Positions 7,222 through 13,176 of a stretch of DNA of 14,662 bases are shown piece after piece. Position 1 is the stretch's first letter. Every line of letters starts with the position of its first letter. Source of the DNA: Devosiaceae bacterium. GTDB taxonomy: Bacteria > Pseudomonadota > Alphaproteobacteria > Rhizobiales > Devosiaceae. The translations under genes were made by a program, and so were the position numbers. Under the pieces are notes generated by a model. It was not told where the DNA came from. It ran no database searches and was given only the letters and a program-made list of their open reading frames with translations. The stretch covers positions 1 through 14,662 of the forward strand of contig JAKISM010000045.1 in assembly GCA_021648585.1 (NCBI GenBank), read 5' to 3'.

Positions 7222-7551
7222 ATGGCACAAGCAATTGGATATGTAACTAAAACTAAAAATGGTGGATTTGATGGATCATTAGCAATGATGAGCTTAAAGA
7301 AACGCATTACCATCTTGCCTAACAGCGAAAAACAAAGCAAAAAACAACCTGATTTTAGAATATACACCGACGATAAAGTTGAAATTGGTGGTGGCTGGGC
7401 AAGAACAGGAAAAGCAAGTGGCAACCCATATGTTTCCCTAACATTTGCAGCACCTGAATTTGGCTCGAAAAAAATCTATGCAAATCTTGGACAAGCATCA
7501 GGTCAAGATGATGAAGATGTAATGGCAATTCTTTGGAATCCACAAGACTAA
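7222..7551 (+). CDS. DUF736 family protein
   Basis: A 109-residue protein with the DUF736 pattern: an N-terminal IGYVTKTKNGGFDGSLAMMS, a central RIYTDDKVEIGGGWARTG, and the C-terminal NPYVSLTFAAPEFGSKKIYA followed by a short acidic tail. The start ATG 7222 has GGAG (7210-7213) 8 bases upstream. DUF736 proteins are small soluble proteins found almost only on proteobacterial conjugative elements beside parB, DUF2285 and relaxase genes; their biochemical role is not established to my knowledge. The gene is a single-gene unit: a large inverted repeat precedes it and a 14-bp hairpin follows it. If the upstream structure is a single-strand promoter, this protein would be among the first made in a recipient, which would suit a role in protecting or establishing incoming DNA (inference). 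Confidence 0.92.
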   Translation: MAQAIGYVTKTKNGGFDGSLAMMSLKKRITILPNSEKQSKKQPDFRIYTDDKVEIGGGWARTGKASGNPYVSLTFAAPEFGSKKIYANLGQASGQDDEDVMAILWNPQD

Positions 7552-7559
7552 TAAAACTT

Positions 7560-7592
7560 ATATTCCCCCATATAATTGATATGGGGGAATAT
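7560..7592. terminator. Strong hairpin after the DUF736 gene, probable terminator
   Basis: ATATTCCCCCATAT (7560-7573) pairs perfectly over 14 bp with ATATGGGGGAATAT (7579-7592) across an AATTG loop, beginning 9 bases after the DUF736 stop. The + strand lacks a clean U-run after the stem (TAAAATC), and the - strand has only AAGTTTTATT, so it may act as a weak bidirectional terminator or as a 3' mRNA-stabilising stem. Confidence 0.65.
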
Positions 7593-7663
7593 TAAAATCA
7601 AATTACAATTAGAATAAAGTTCAAAACATATTGAATTAGATTTGTTATTTATCTTTGCAATTC

Positions 7664-7683
7664 AACTGTTTATCTAAATAGTT
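7664..7683. promoter_or_regulatory. Imperfect 20-bp palindrome in the promoter region of the FseA-like gene
   Basis: AACTGTTTATCTAAATAGTT is an imperfect dyad (AACTnTTTAnnTAAAnAGTT) within the very AT-rich 155-base stretch (7593-7747) that must contain the promoter for the leader ORF and the activator gene. It lies about 65 bases before the leader start, a reasonable place for an operator. No clear -35/-10 pair with 17-base spacing could be fixed. In such AT-rich DNA a weak palindrome can arise by chance. Confidence 0.3.
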
Positions 7684-7747
7684 TATTGCACTATATATAT
7701 TATTTTATTCTATTAAAATTTGTATTTTATATTTTTTAGGAGCGAAA

Positions 7748-7801
7748 ATGAGGACGCACAAAAGAAATATTTTGCCTATAGTAAACATTGATTATGGCTG
7801 A
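7748..7801 (+). CDS. 17-codon leader ORF overlapping the activator start
   Basis: ATG 7748 follows AGGAG (7738-7742) at a 5-base spacing, the best ribosome binding site in this area, and encodes MRTHKRNILPIVNIDYG before TGA 7799-7801. The last codons overlap the ATG of the FseA-like gene (ATGGCTGA, 7794-7801), which has no ribosome site of its own. The activator lies in the +1 frame relative to this ORF. The simplest reading is translational coupling: ribosomes ending on the leader restart at 7794. A +1 slip at GGC-TGA would instead fuse the leader to the activator. The peptide itself resembles nothing I recognise. Confidence 0.5.
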   Translation: MRTHKRNILPIVNIDYG

Positions 7802-8606
7802 TAAAGAGCCAAAAATAAATCATTATGATTACCTTTATAATATGAGTGTTGAGGGTTGGACGTGGGAATTTATTCGCCGTTGCCCTGCTTATCACAAAGG
7901 TTGGAAGCGATATTCATCACGCATAGATATTGAGCAAAATCATTTAGAATTATCAAAGATTGATAGACATGAAATAAAAGCGGCGGCACGTTTTGGCTTA
8001 TTATTTTTTGCAGATCCAAATCAAGATTCAAAAACTATAAGCCCCTTTTGGTCGCCATCACATAATCCATATATTCTAAAATGCACCCCAACTCCAAACG
8101 ATAAAACGGATAATTCATCTGGTGCGCTTTTGAATGATATAGCGTGCAAAAGATCACTTGTTCAATCTAGTGATGGAAAATTGCATTTATTATTATCTAA
8201 AACTAATCGCTCTTTACAGCTTACATTTGATAAAAAAATTGATATTGAACAAGAAGTATATTTTGAAATTAGAGTAAGAGCTGCCGCCACTTTAATACAA
8301 CAAGCCGCAGCTATTTCTTGCTTAGATTCACTATTAACTCAAGGCTCATTTGCTCGCTCATATAGTGAAATGCCTGCAAGGTTTCGCATAAAACCACAAC
8401 TATTATATGCACTAGATTTAGCAAAACTTGGCTTTTCTCAACGTGAAATTGCACAGCGTATCTTTGGTGAAGATGCTGTTTTAACTGGCTGGAATGGGAT
8501 TAGCCACCATATTAAAAGTAGGACTTATCGGCTACTTAAAAAGGGTAAAAAACTCATTGGTAAGAGCCATAAAGTTCTCTTAAATAATTGTAAAAAACGA
8601 AAATAA
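7794..8606 (+). CDS. fseA: FseA-like transcriptional activator of ICE excision (DUF6499 + DUF2285)
   Basis: A 270-residue protein with two domains. The N-terminal DUF6499 shows YDYLYNMSVEGWTWEFIRR and CPAYHKGW (residues 11-37). The C-terminal DUF2285, an extended-turn HTH, covers about 195-265 with LYALDLAKLGFSQREIAQRI and HHIKSRTYRLLKKGKKLIG. The same pair makes up FseA, the activator of rdfS on ICEMlSymR7A; there the two domains are joined by a programmed +1 frameshift, whereas here they lie in one unbroken frame. The start is ATG 7794, within the stop of a leader ORF; a TTG at 7788 is the only alternative. The rdfS-like gene begins 104 bases downstream on the same strand, its expected target. 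The symbol is assigned by domain architecture and gene order, not by close sequence identity. Confidence 0.85.
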   Translation: MADKEPKINHYDYLYNMSVEGWTWEFIRRCPAYHKGWKRYSSRIDIEQNHLELSKIDRHEIKAAARFGLLFFADPNQDSKTISPFWSPSHNPYILKCTPTPNDKTDNSSGALLNDIACKRSLVQSSDGKLHLLLSKTNRSLQLTFDKKIDIEQEVYFEIRVRAAATLIQQAAAISCLDSLLTQGSFARSYSEMPARFRIKPQLLYALDLAKLGFSQREIAQRIFGEDAVLTGWNGISHHIKSRTYRLLKKGKKLIGKSHKVLLNNCKKRK

Positions 8607-8710
8607 ATACCGTCACGTTTTTGGGGGTAGTGAAATACGAGTCTATCAAAATTCAAATCTATAAATCAGTATTGGTTGAAATATACCGACTAATCCTGAT
8701 GGAGATTTTG

Positions 8711-9004
8711 ATGATTGATGATGAAATTCCAAGTGACATTTCTCAAACTGAAAAACAAAAGAATGATAATTTTAGCCCCTATTTAAACTCAGAAGAAGCC
8801 GCTAGGCGCTTAAAGCTAAGTGTGCATACGCTAAATAAGTGGCGGCATCTTGGAAAAGGGCCTCAATTTCGTGATCATGGAAGAAGAATTGTCTATCATA
8901 TTGATGATTTAGATGTTTGGTCAAAAGGAAAGAAACGCCAAAAAGCACGTCAATATTTTGAGAATAAACGAGCCTCTTTTAATGATGGAGAGGATAATGA
9001 ATAG
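8711..9004 (+). CDS. rdfS: RdfS-like HTH recombination directionality factor (excisionase)
   Basis: A 97-residue protein with an excisionase/MerR-like HTH: YLNSEEAARRLKLSVHTLNK (residues 24-43), then WRHLGKGPQFRDHGRRIVYH and the closing IDDLDVWSKGKKRQKARQ (about 64-81). On ICEMlSymR7A, RdfS biases the integrase to excision and its gene heads the operon ending in the relaxase; the order here (rdfS, DUF2840, traF, rlxS) is the same. The start at ATG 8711 is chosen because GGAG (8701-8704) stands 6 bases upstream; in-frame ATG 8699 and TTG 8621 are less well placed. The ~104 bases before it are the expected site of FseA-type activation. Its end overlaps the next gene by 8 bases. A parA gene, often found after rdfS in related elements, is absent. 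Confidence 0.82.
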   Translation: MIDDEIPSDISQTEKQKNDNFSPYLNSEEAARRLKLSVHTLNKWRHLGKGPQFRDHGRRIVYHIDDLDVWSKGKKRQKARQYFENKRASFNDGEDNE

Positions 9005-9476
9005 CTTTTTAACTCGTGTTCATATTTACTTCAAACGTGATTTTCTTAACTATTATATTCGCTTTGGCAATGCAAAATATAAAAAGAAAATTACATCTCA
9101 AGAAGCATTTGAATATTACTCAATAGGTGAAATCTTTGGCTATATTCGCTGGGAAGCAAACGAATATGGCACACAAAGCTGGCGGTTTTTTGTGTTGCAG
9201 GCTTGCGATATATCAACAAAAACTTATAAAATTGCAGGCATAAAACCTAGCGCAAAGGTGCTGGCAGATATTTCTGGTAAAGACAGAATCTATAAATTTT
9301 TCAATTTATTAGATGAAATAGAATCTATTGGCATTGATTTATTTGACGTTGCCCCTTGGTATTGGGAGCAGGTAAATGCTCGTATCAATTCTTCTTTTCC
9401 TCCTCTTCCCTATAAAATTAGCCAACATAAAGCATGGCTTTTAGAGCGGGAAACTTTAAGAGGAAGTGCAAAATAA
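8997..9476 (+). CDS. DUF2840 domain-containing protein
   Basis: A 159-residue protein matching DUF2840: LTRVHIYF...YIRFGNAKYKKK at the start, GEIFGYIRWEANEYGT in the middle, and IGIDLFDVAPWYWEQVNAR and HKAWLLER near the end. The family is restricted to conjugative elements of this class and nearly always lies between rdfS/parA and traF; its activity is unknown to me. ATG 8997 has AGGATA and GGAGAGG just upstream and overlaps the rdfS end by 8 bases. A longer reading from 8913 would run far into rdfS and is not supported. Its TAA shares a base with the traF ATG (TAATG), so translation is coupled on both sides. No membrane segment or enzymatic motif is seen, which suggests a soluble DNA-processing or regulatory role (inference). 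Confidence 0.88.
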   Translation: MNSFLTRVHIYFKRDFLNYYIRFGNAKYKKKITSQEAFEYYSIGEIFGYIRWEANEYGTQSWRFFVLQACDISTKTYKIAGIKPSAKVLADISGKDRIYKFFNLLDEIESIGIDLFDVAPWYWEQVNARINSSFPPLPYKISQHKAWLLERETLRGSAK

Positions 9477-9994
9477 TGAAAAAAATAATCATATTTTTTG
9501 CTGTTATTGTTTGTGCAATCATCATAATAATTGCGCCAATATTTATCAATTTTCCAATAAAATTAGTCTATAATTCTTCACCCTCTGCCCCCATTGGTTA
9601 TTATAAAATTAAAGCAGTTAGCAACCTAAAACGGGGGATCTATATTGTAGTTCAAACACCCCCCGATTTTAGATTGCTGGCAGCTAAAAGAGATTACCTA
9701 CCCCTAAATGTTCCACTTATTAAGCAAGTAGTTGGCATTTTTGGAGATGAGATTTGCCGTTATAATGAGAGCATTTTTATCAATAAAAAACTTATAGCTA
9801 GTGCCTTAAAACAGGACAGTAAAAATCGCTTATTACCTGTTTGGCAAGGCTGCATTATTCTTAAAGAAAATCAGTTTTTTGCTCTAATGAACAACCCGAA
9901 TAGCTTTGATGGACGATATTTTGGTGCATTAAACACCAGTGATATTATCGGTATTGCTACCCCAATTCTCATTTGGAAATCCCATGAAAAATAG
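9476..9994 (+). CDS. traF: TraF-type S26 signal peptidase (conjugative pilin maturation protease)
   Basis: A 172-residue membrane protease. An N-terminal hydrophobic anchor spans residues 4-24. The catalytic serine is S37 in SAPIGYY, the general-base lysine K83 in PLIKQVVGIFGDE, and the C-terminal box reads SFDGRYFG with D145; these correspond to the Ser-Lys(-Asp) centre of RP4 TraF. TraF proteins trim and cyclise the pilin or process transfer components at the inner membrane. ATG 9476 overlaps the DUF2840 stop by one base and follows GAGGAAG; a start at 9434 would lie inside DUF2840. All catalytic residues are present, so the gene looks intact. Its end overlaps the start of a small ORF that the downstream IS66 element has disrupted. 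Confidence 0.9.
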   Translation: MKKIIIFFAVIVCAIIIIIAPIFINFPIKLVYNSSPSAPIGYYKIKAVSNLKRGIYIVVQTPPDFRLLAAKRDYLPLNVPLIKQVVGIFGDEICRYNESIFINKKLIASALKQDSKNRLLPVWQGCIILKENQFFALMNNPNSFDGRYFGALNTSDIIGIATPILIWKSHEK

Positions 9995-10033
9995 AGCGTT
10001 TATGGCATGGGAACTAATGGGAAAAGAGGCGTT
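9984..10033 (+). pseudogene. 5' fragment of a small operon gene broken by IS66
   Basis: An ORF starting at ATG 9984 overlaps the traF end by 11 bases, as neighbours in this operon do, and reads MKNRAFMAWELMGKEA before the IS66 end at 10034. If the IS and one copy of the 6-base flanking repeat GGCGTT are removed, the frame continues without a stop into 12965-13148, giving a 77-residue product. That the frame survives the excision in silico supports a real interrupted ORF. I do not recognise the protein; ATG 10002 is an alternative start. Confidence 0.55.
10028..10033. repeat. Left copy of the 6-base direct repeat flanking IS66 (GGCGTT)
   Basis: GGCGTT immediately precedes the IS66 left end and is repeated immediately after its right end (12959-12964). 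IS66 elements usually make 8-base duplications; here only six bases match, so either this copy made a shorter duplication or the outer bases have since changed. Confidence 0.6.
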
Positions 10034-10054
10034 GTAAGCGTCAAAATTTTGCAC
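10034..10054. repeat. IS66 left terminal inverted repeat
   Basis: Starts GTAAGCGT. Compared with the complement of the right end, the first eight bases are identical and about 14 of the first 21 match, which is usual for the imperfect ends of this family. It lies just beyond the 3' end of tnpC. Confidence 0.75.
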
Positions 10055-10058
10055 TTAA

Positions 10059-11585
10059 TCAACTATTGACAGTATTTAAAGACTTCCAATGCCAAGGCAA
10101 TAATTCATCAATTCGGTTTGCAGGATGACCATTAAGCATTCTTTGGAGAATATCATGGATATATGCATAAGGTTCAACACCATTCATCTTAGCCGTTTCA
10201 ATAAGCGAGCAAATGATCGCCCAACGTTTACCGCCCTCCTGAGAGCCTGCAAAAAGATGATTTTTACGTCCCAAAGTTACAGGCCTAATAGCACGTTCAA
10301 CACTATTGGTGTCCAATTCAATCGCCCCATCATTAAGGAAGCGAGTCAATGCCTTCCAACGAGAAAGAGTGTAACGAATGGCAGCAGCAAGCCCAGATTG
10401 GTGATCAAACTGTTTTTGCAAAACCTGCGGCAGCCATTTATGCAAGGCAATAATGATTGGCTTGATGCGTGTGCGTCTAACAGCACGTCTTTTGGTCTTG
10501 CTCATGCCTCGAACTTCTCCATCAATTGCATATATTCTGCTAATGCGGCGCAAAGCTTCGGCAGCGATTGGCGAACCCGTTGCCTTCTCAACCTCATAAA
10601 ATTTACGCCTTGTATGTGCCCAACATGCCGCCAATCTAATGGTGTTTTTATCGCTAAGACTTTCAAATCCTATATATCCATCAACATGCAAAATACCGTT
10701 ATAATCTTTCAAATGAGTTTTAGGTCGAATGGCTTTGCGGTCTGGCTCGAATATATAAACTGCCGAAGGTGGTTCAGTGCCACGCCATGCCGTTTGATCT
10801 CTTGTATAAACCCAGAACCGACCCGTTTGAGTGCGTCCGCGCCCAGGATCAAGCACTGGAATGGTGGTGTCATCAGCAAACAAATGATTGGATGCAAATA
10901 TATTCTGGCTCAATCTTTGGTGAATAATGTCAAGCCACCAACAAGACTTACTTACCCAACCCGCCAATGTGGAACGGCTGATGTGAACATTATGACGTTT
11001 AAAAATCTGGGGCTGCCGATAAAGAGGCGTATGATCACAATATTTACTCACCAATACTTGGGTCAACAAAGCAGGCGTTGCCATGCCAGCCAAGCGATCA
11101 GGTGCAGGCATTTGATGTATTTTTGCGCATATACGACAAGCATATTTAGGTCTGCAAGTTCTTTTAACTCGCAGTTTGGCAGGTATCCAATCCAACATTT
11201 CAGAAGCGGTTTCGCCAATCTTATGCAATGGCTCAGCACAATCAGGGCAGATTTTATCACCAATATCCAAGATGATTTCATCGCGAGGAAGTTCATCTGG
11301 CAAAGCCTTACGATCAGATCGTTTTCTGCAAGTCGTATCATTTTGTTGAATGTCAATAATGGGCTCAATAAACTCTTCGACTTCAAAATCTTGCAAGGCC
11401 AATTGAAGTTGATCTTCGTTCAATTGCTCAGAACGAGAACCAAACCGAGCACGCTGCAATTGTTTAATCACGGCTTTAAAGTGAGCAATCTGAGTATCGT
11501 GATCTTTAATCACATCCGCCATATCTTGCACCAATTGATGCAAGATATCTATGTCTTTTGGCAGATTTTTAAGGTCGAATTTCAT
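10059..11585 (-). CDS. tnpC: IS66 TnpC transposase (DDE)
   Basis: The 508-residue IS66 transposase. Order of features: an N-terminal leucine-rich coiled coil (about 10-45), the RFGSRSEQL motif (48-55), a zinc-binding region with CPDC (113-116) and CRIC (150-153), and the DDE core with D238 in FADDTTIPVLDPGRG, D302 in LHVDGYIGF, and E430 in the SVERAIRPVTLGRKNHLFAG block. Length and motifs are intact, so it is probably active. TnpC works with TnpA and TnpB to cut and join the element ends. It starts at ATG 11585 on the minus strand, 72 bases after tnpB. The opposite strand contains a long open frame over this gene, which is a shadow. Confidence 0.95.
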   Translation of the reverse strand: MKFDLKNLPKDIDILHQLVQDMADVIKDHDTQIAHFKAVIKQLQRARFGSRSEQLNEDQLQLALQDFEVEEFIEPIIDIQQNDTTCRKRSDRKALPDELPRDEIILDIGDKICPDCAEPLHKIGETASEMLDWIPAKLRVKRTCRPKYACRICAKIHQMPAPDRLAGMATPALLTQVLVSKYCDHTPLYRQPQIFKRHNVHISRSTLAGWVSKSCWWLDIIHQRLSQNIFASNHLFADDTTIPVLDPGRGRTQTGRFWVYTRDQTAWRGTEPPSAVYIFEPDRKAIRPKTHLKDYNGILHVDGYIGFESLSDKNTIRLAACWAHTRRKFYEVEKATGSPIAAEALRRISRIYAIDGEVRGMSKTKRRAVRRTRIKPIIIALHKWLPQVLQKQFDHQSGLAAAIRYTLSRWKALTRFLNDGAIELDTNSVERAIRPVTLGRKNHLFAGSQEGGKRWAIICSLIETAKMNGVEPYAYIHDILQRMLNGHPANRIDELLPWHWKSLNTVNS

Positions 11586-11657
11586 ACAGAACTATACCAA
11601 AAATCAATCAAAAAATCAAATTATTTTGCGGTTTTTGAGCAATATCTGAACTATAAT

Positions 11658-12011
11658 TTAGCCCAGAATTGCAGGCTTCCATACCCGTTCTGGGCGACGC
11701 CAATCAATACCATCTATCAACATACTCAATTGTGCAGCCGTCAATTTAATGCTCTTGCCTTGCTCATGTAAATGAGGCCAAATAAAACGCGATCGATTAA
11801 GTCTCTTGGTAAACAAACAAAGCCCTGTTCCATCCCAGAACAAAATCTTAATCATGGAAGCATTTCTACCCCTAAATACAAACAAATGACCCGAGAATGG
11901 TTCTTGTTTCAGAGTTTCTTTTATCAAAGTTGCCAAACCATCCATGCCTTTTCTCATGTCTGTTTTACCAACCGCCAAATGTACTTTTACGCCAGAAGGA
12001 ATGATCATCAT
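11658..12011 (-). CDS. tnpB: IS66 TnpB accessory protein
   Basis: A 117-residue protein with the full IS66 Orf2/TnpB signature: IIPSGVKVHLAVGKTDMRKG, FSGHLFVFRGR, WDGTGLCLFTKRL and the C-terminal LSMLIDGIDWRRPERVW. TnpB is required for IS66 transposition but its exact action is not known. Its ATG overlaps the tnpA stop in an ATGA arrangement, showing translational coupling; a second ATG follows directly. Complete and unmutated by inspection. Confidence 0.96.
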   Translation of the reverse strand: MMIIPSGVKVHLAVGKTDMRKGMDGLATLIKETLKQEPFSGHLFVFRGRNASMIKILFWDGTGLCLFTKRLNRSRFIWPHLHEQGKSIKLTAAQLSMLIDGIDWRRPERVWKPAILG

Positions 12012-12874
12012 AGTGAGTTCTCCTTATTGGCAATATATGCTCTGACCTCATCTGGATCACTGCCCTCATCAACAAAAACTTGTCGTCCATCGGGTAAATC
12101 TACAGCCATCTTGCCCTTAGTTGAAGGTAGTAATTTCTGTAAAAAATCATCACTAGATTTATATTTTGGCTTGCGATCTATAACATCAACTAACTTTAAA
12201 TTGGCTTTTTCTAGCTTGATACAATCAAATTGGCTACGCCATCTAAAGATCATACTAGTGACAATTTTATACCGACGCGCCACTTCACTAACCGTAATAT
12301 TTGGCAATTCTGTCTCTAAAACAATCGCACGTTTTTCCTTTAAACTAAAACTACGCCGATTATGTTTGTCTGTTTTTTCTTTGATCTCTTCAATAATCGG
12401 CGCAAAATTTTTAGCACTAGGCTTAGCACTAGTTCTTATAGATTTACGATTTACTTCAGGGCGGGCACTCGGATGAACAAGCTCACGCCAATTAATATCT
12501 TCTTCTTGTTCCATCAAAATGTCTCGCCATCTGGCCAAGCTTGTTCTATTCAATCGATGGGCTTTACAGTAAGATGCTGCCCTCAATCCGCTCCACCACC
12601 ATGCCTCAACATGCATAGCCCAAAAGGCTTGCAGCGCCTTTCCTCTATAGCTAGAGGGTTTTTTCTTGGCAAATTTCCTACGTGGTTTTTTAAGTTGTTT
12701 AAGCTCATAACCGCCGTTCTCTTCAAACATTTTTTTCCAACGTCGAAAGGTTTTAAAGTTCAAACTATACTCATCACAAAAGGTCCTTTGTGCCATACCG
12801 CTGTTCTGCCACGCCTCAATATATACCTGCCAATAGAGTCTTTTGGGACGAACTTTGAATACTCTTGCTACCAT
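12008..12874 (-). CDS. tnpA: IS66 TnpA, extended form with three helix-turn-helix-like modules
   Basis: A 288-residue DNA-binding protein, about twice the usual length of TnpA. Two similar N-terminal modules are visible: YWQVYIEAWQNSGMAQRTFC with a closing FRRW (residues 14-46), and FWAMHVEAWWWSGLRAASYC with LARW (84-116). They share the pattern W-x-x-(H/Y)-(V/I)-E-A-W-x-x-S-G followed by C and RW. A classic TnpA HTH follows (SFSLKEKRAIVLETE...VSEVARRYKIVTSMIFRWR, 175-213), then the C-terminal MAVDLPDGRQVFVDE. It probably binds the element ends or the promoter. It starts at ATG 12874 behind AAGGAG on the minus strand and overlaps tnpB by 4 bases. Confidence 0.88.
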   Translation of the reverse strand: MVARVFKVRPKRLYWQVYIEAWQNSGMAQRTFCDEYSLNFKTFRRWKKMFEENGGYELKQLKKPRRKFAKKKPSSYRGKALQAFWAMHVEAWWWSGLRAASYCKAHRLNRTSLARWRDILMEQEEDINWRELVHPSARPEVNRKSIRTSAKPSAKNFAPIIEEIKEKTDKHNRRSFSLKEKRAIVLETELPNITVSEVARRYKIVTSMIFRWRSQFDCIKLEKANLKLVDVIDRKPKYKSSDDFLQKLLPSTKGKMAVDLPDGRQVFVDEGSDPDEVRAYIANKENSL

Positions 12875-12937
12875 TTTTTACTCCTTAAAAAGCAAAAATA
12901 TGTCAGCAAAACAGCAAGAAATTCAACAAGATACAGG

Positions 12938-12958
12938 GTGTCATATACGAACGCTTAC
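12938..12958. repeat. IS66 right terminal inverted repeat
   Basis: Ends ACGCTTAC at 12958, the complement of the left terminus GTAAGCGT. The tnpA start lies 63 bases inside it, so the segment 12875-12937 should contain the tnp promoter. Confidence 0.75.
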
Positions 12959-12964
12959 GGCGTT
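12959..12964. repeat. Right copy of the 6-base direct repeat flanking IS66 (GGCGTT)
   Basis: GGCGTT directly after the IS66 right end, identical to 10028-10033. Joining the flanks through one copy restores an open frame across the insertion site. Confidence 0.6.
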
Positions 12965-13148
12965 TGGATGGCGCGAAGCGTCAAGGCAAGATAAAAGGTA
13001 TATGGGCTATTCACCCCATAAGCCAGTCTGCACATCTTTTCTCATAGCCCACACAAAAAAATGCGTGTGGGCTATGATTTTTGCCAAATGCCAGTTTTGT
13101 TGGCTTCGAGTAGCCCACAAAAAAGGCAATATTGAGAATAATCAATAG
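12965..13148 (+). pseudogene. 3' fragment of the small operon ORF broken by IS66
   Basis: Continues the frame of 9984-10033 when the IS and one flanking repeat are removed: FGWREASRQDKRYMGYSPHK and on to TAG at 13146-13148. The last 40 or so residues are unusually rich in C, W, F and K and are encoded across a 12-bp hairpin and repeated TAGCCCACA motifs, so this part may be chance reading through a structured site. The relaxase ATG follows 28 bases after the stop. I do not recognise a family. Either a real small transfer gene or an open frame across a cis-acting region. Confidence 0.4.
13043..13082 (+). promoter_or_regulatory. 12-bp perfect hairpin upstream of the relaxase gene (oriT-type stem or terminator)
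   Basis: CATAGCCCACAC (13043-13054) pairs perfectly with GTGTGGGCTATG (13065-13076) around a 10-base loop and is followed by ATTTTTG. Nearby are a second hairpin TATGGG/CCCATA (13001-13020), a direct repeat of TAGCCCACA (13045-13053 and 13111-13119) and an ATTGA/TCAAT stem (13132-13147). As the stem with a T-run, it could terminate transcription entering from the IS side or from the operon; as a repeat cluster just before a relaxase gene, it could also be part of oriT. The two cannot be told apart by reading. Confidence 0.5.
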
Positions 13149-13176
13149 GTTAGCTGATTTAGGAGAATATCAAATC

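Larger units (their letters stand above)
10034..12958 (-). mobile_element. Complete IS66-family insertion sequence (tnpA-tnpB-tnpC)
   Basis: A 2925-base element bounded by the IS66-type termini GTAAGCGT (10034-10041) and its complement ACGCTTAC (12951-12958). It carries the three family genes on the minus strand in the order tnpA, tnpB, tnpC, all apparently full length. A 6-base direct repeat flanks it. It lies inside the rdfS-traF-rlxS operon and runs against the direction of transfer gene transcription, so polar effects on the relaxase are likely. Its composition is GC-richer than the surrounding element, in keeping with a separate origin. The element is longer than many IS66 copies because its tnpA gene is extended. 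Confidence 0.93.

Noticed and set aside
7559..7595. Reading the 14-bp hairpin after DUF736 as an IS end or attachment site
   Set aside because: It is a tight 5-base-loop hairpin straight after a stop codon with no flanking repeat or integrase; a terminator-type role is simpler.
9434..9475. Upstream starts for traF (9434), DUF2840 (8913) and the FseA-like gene (7788, TTG)
   Set aside because: They run into the preceding genes or lack ribosome sites, whereas ATG 9476 and ATG 8997 sit behind good ribosome sites with short overlaps, and ATG 7794 overlaps the leader stop.
10121..10128. GCAGGATG, whose complement resembles the RP4-type nick sequence ATCCTG
   Set aside because: It lies in the coding part of the IS66 transposase gene, and short matches occur by chance (others at 8694 and 13290).
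10125..11771. A 548-codon open frame on the + strand antisense to tnpC, with further + strand frames across tnpB and tnpA (11772-12476, 12362-12994)
   Set aside because: They are shadows of the clearly conserved IS66 genes on the minus strand; no ribosome sites or recognisable protein patterns.
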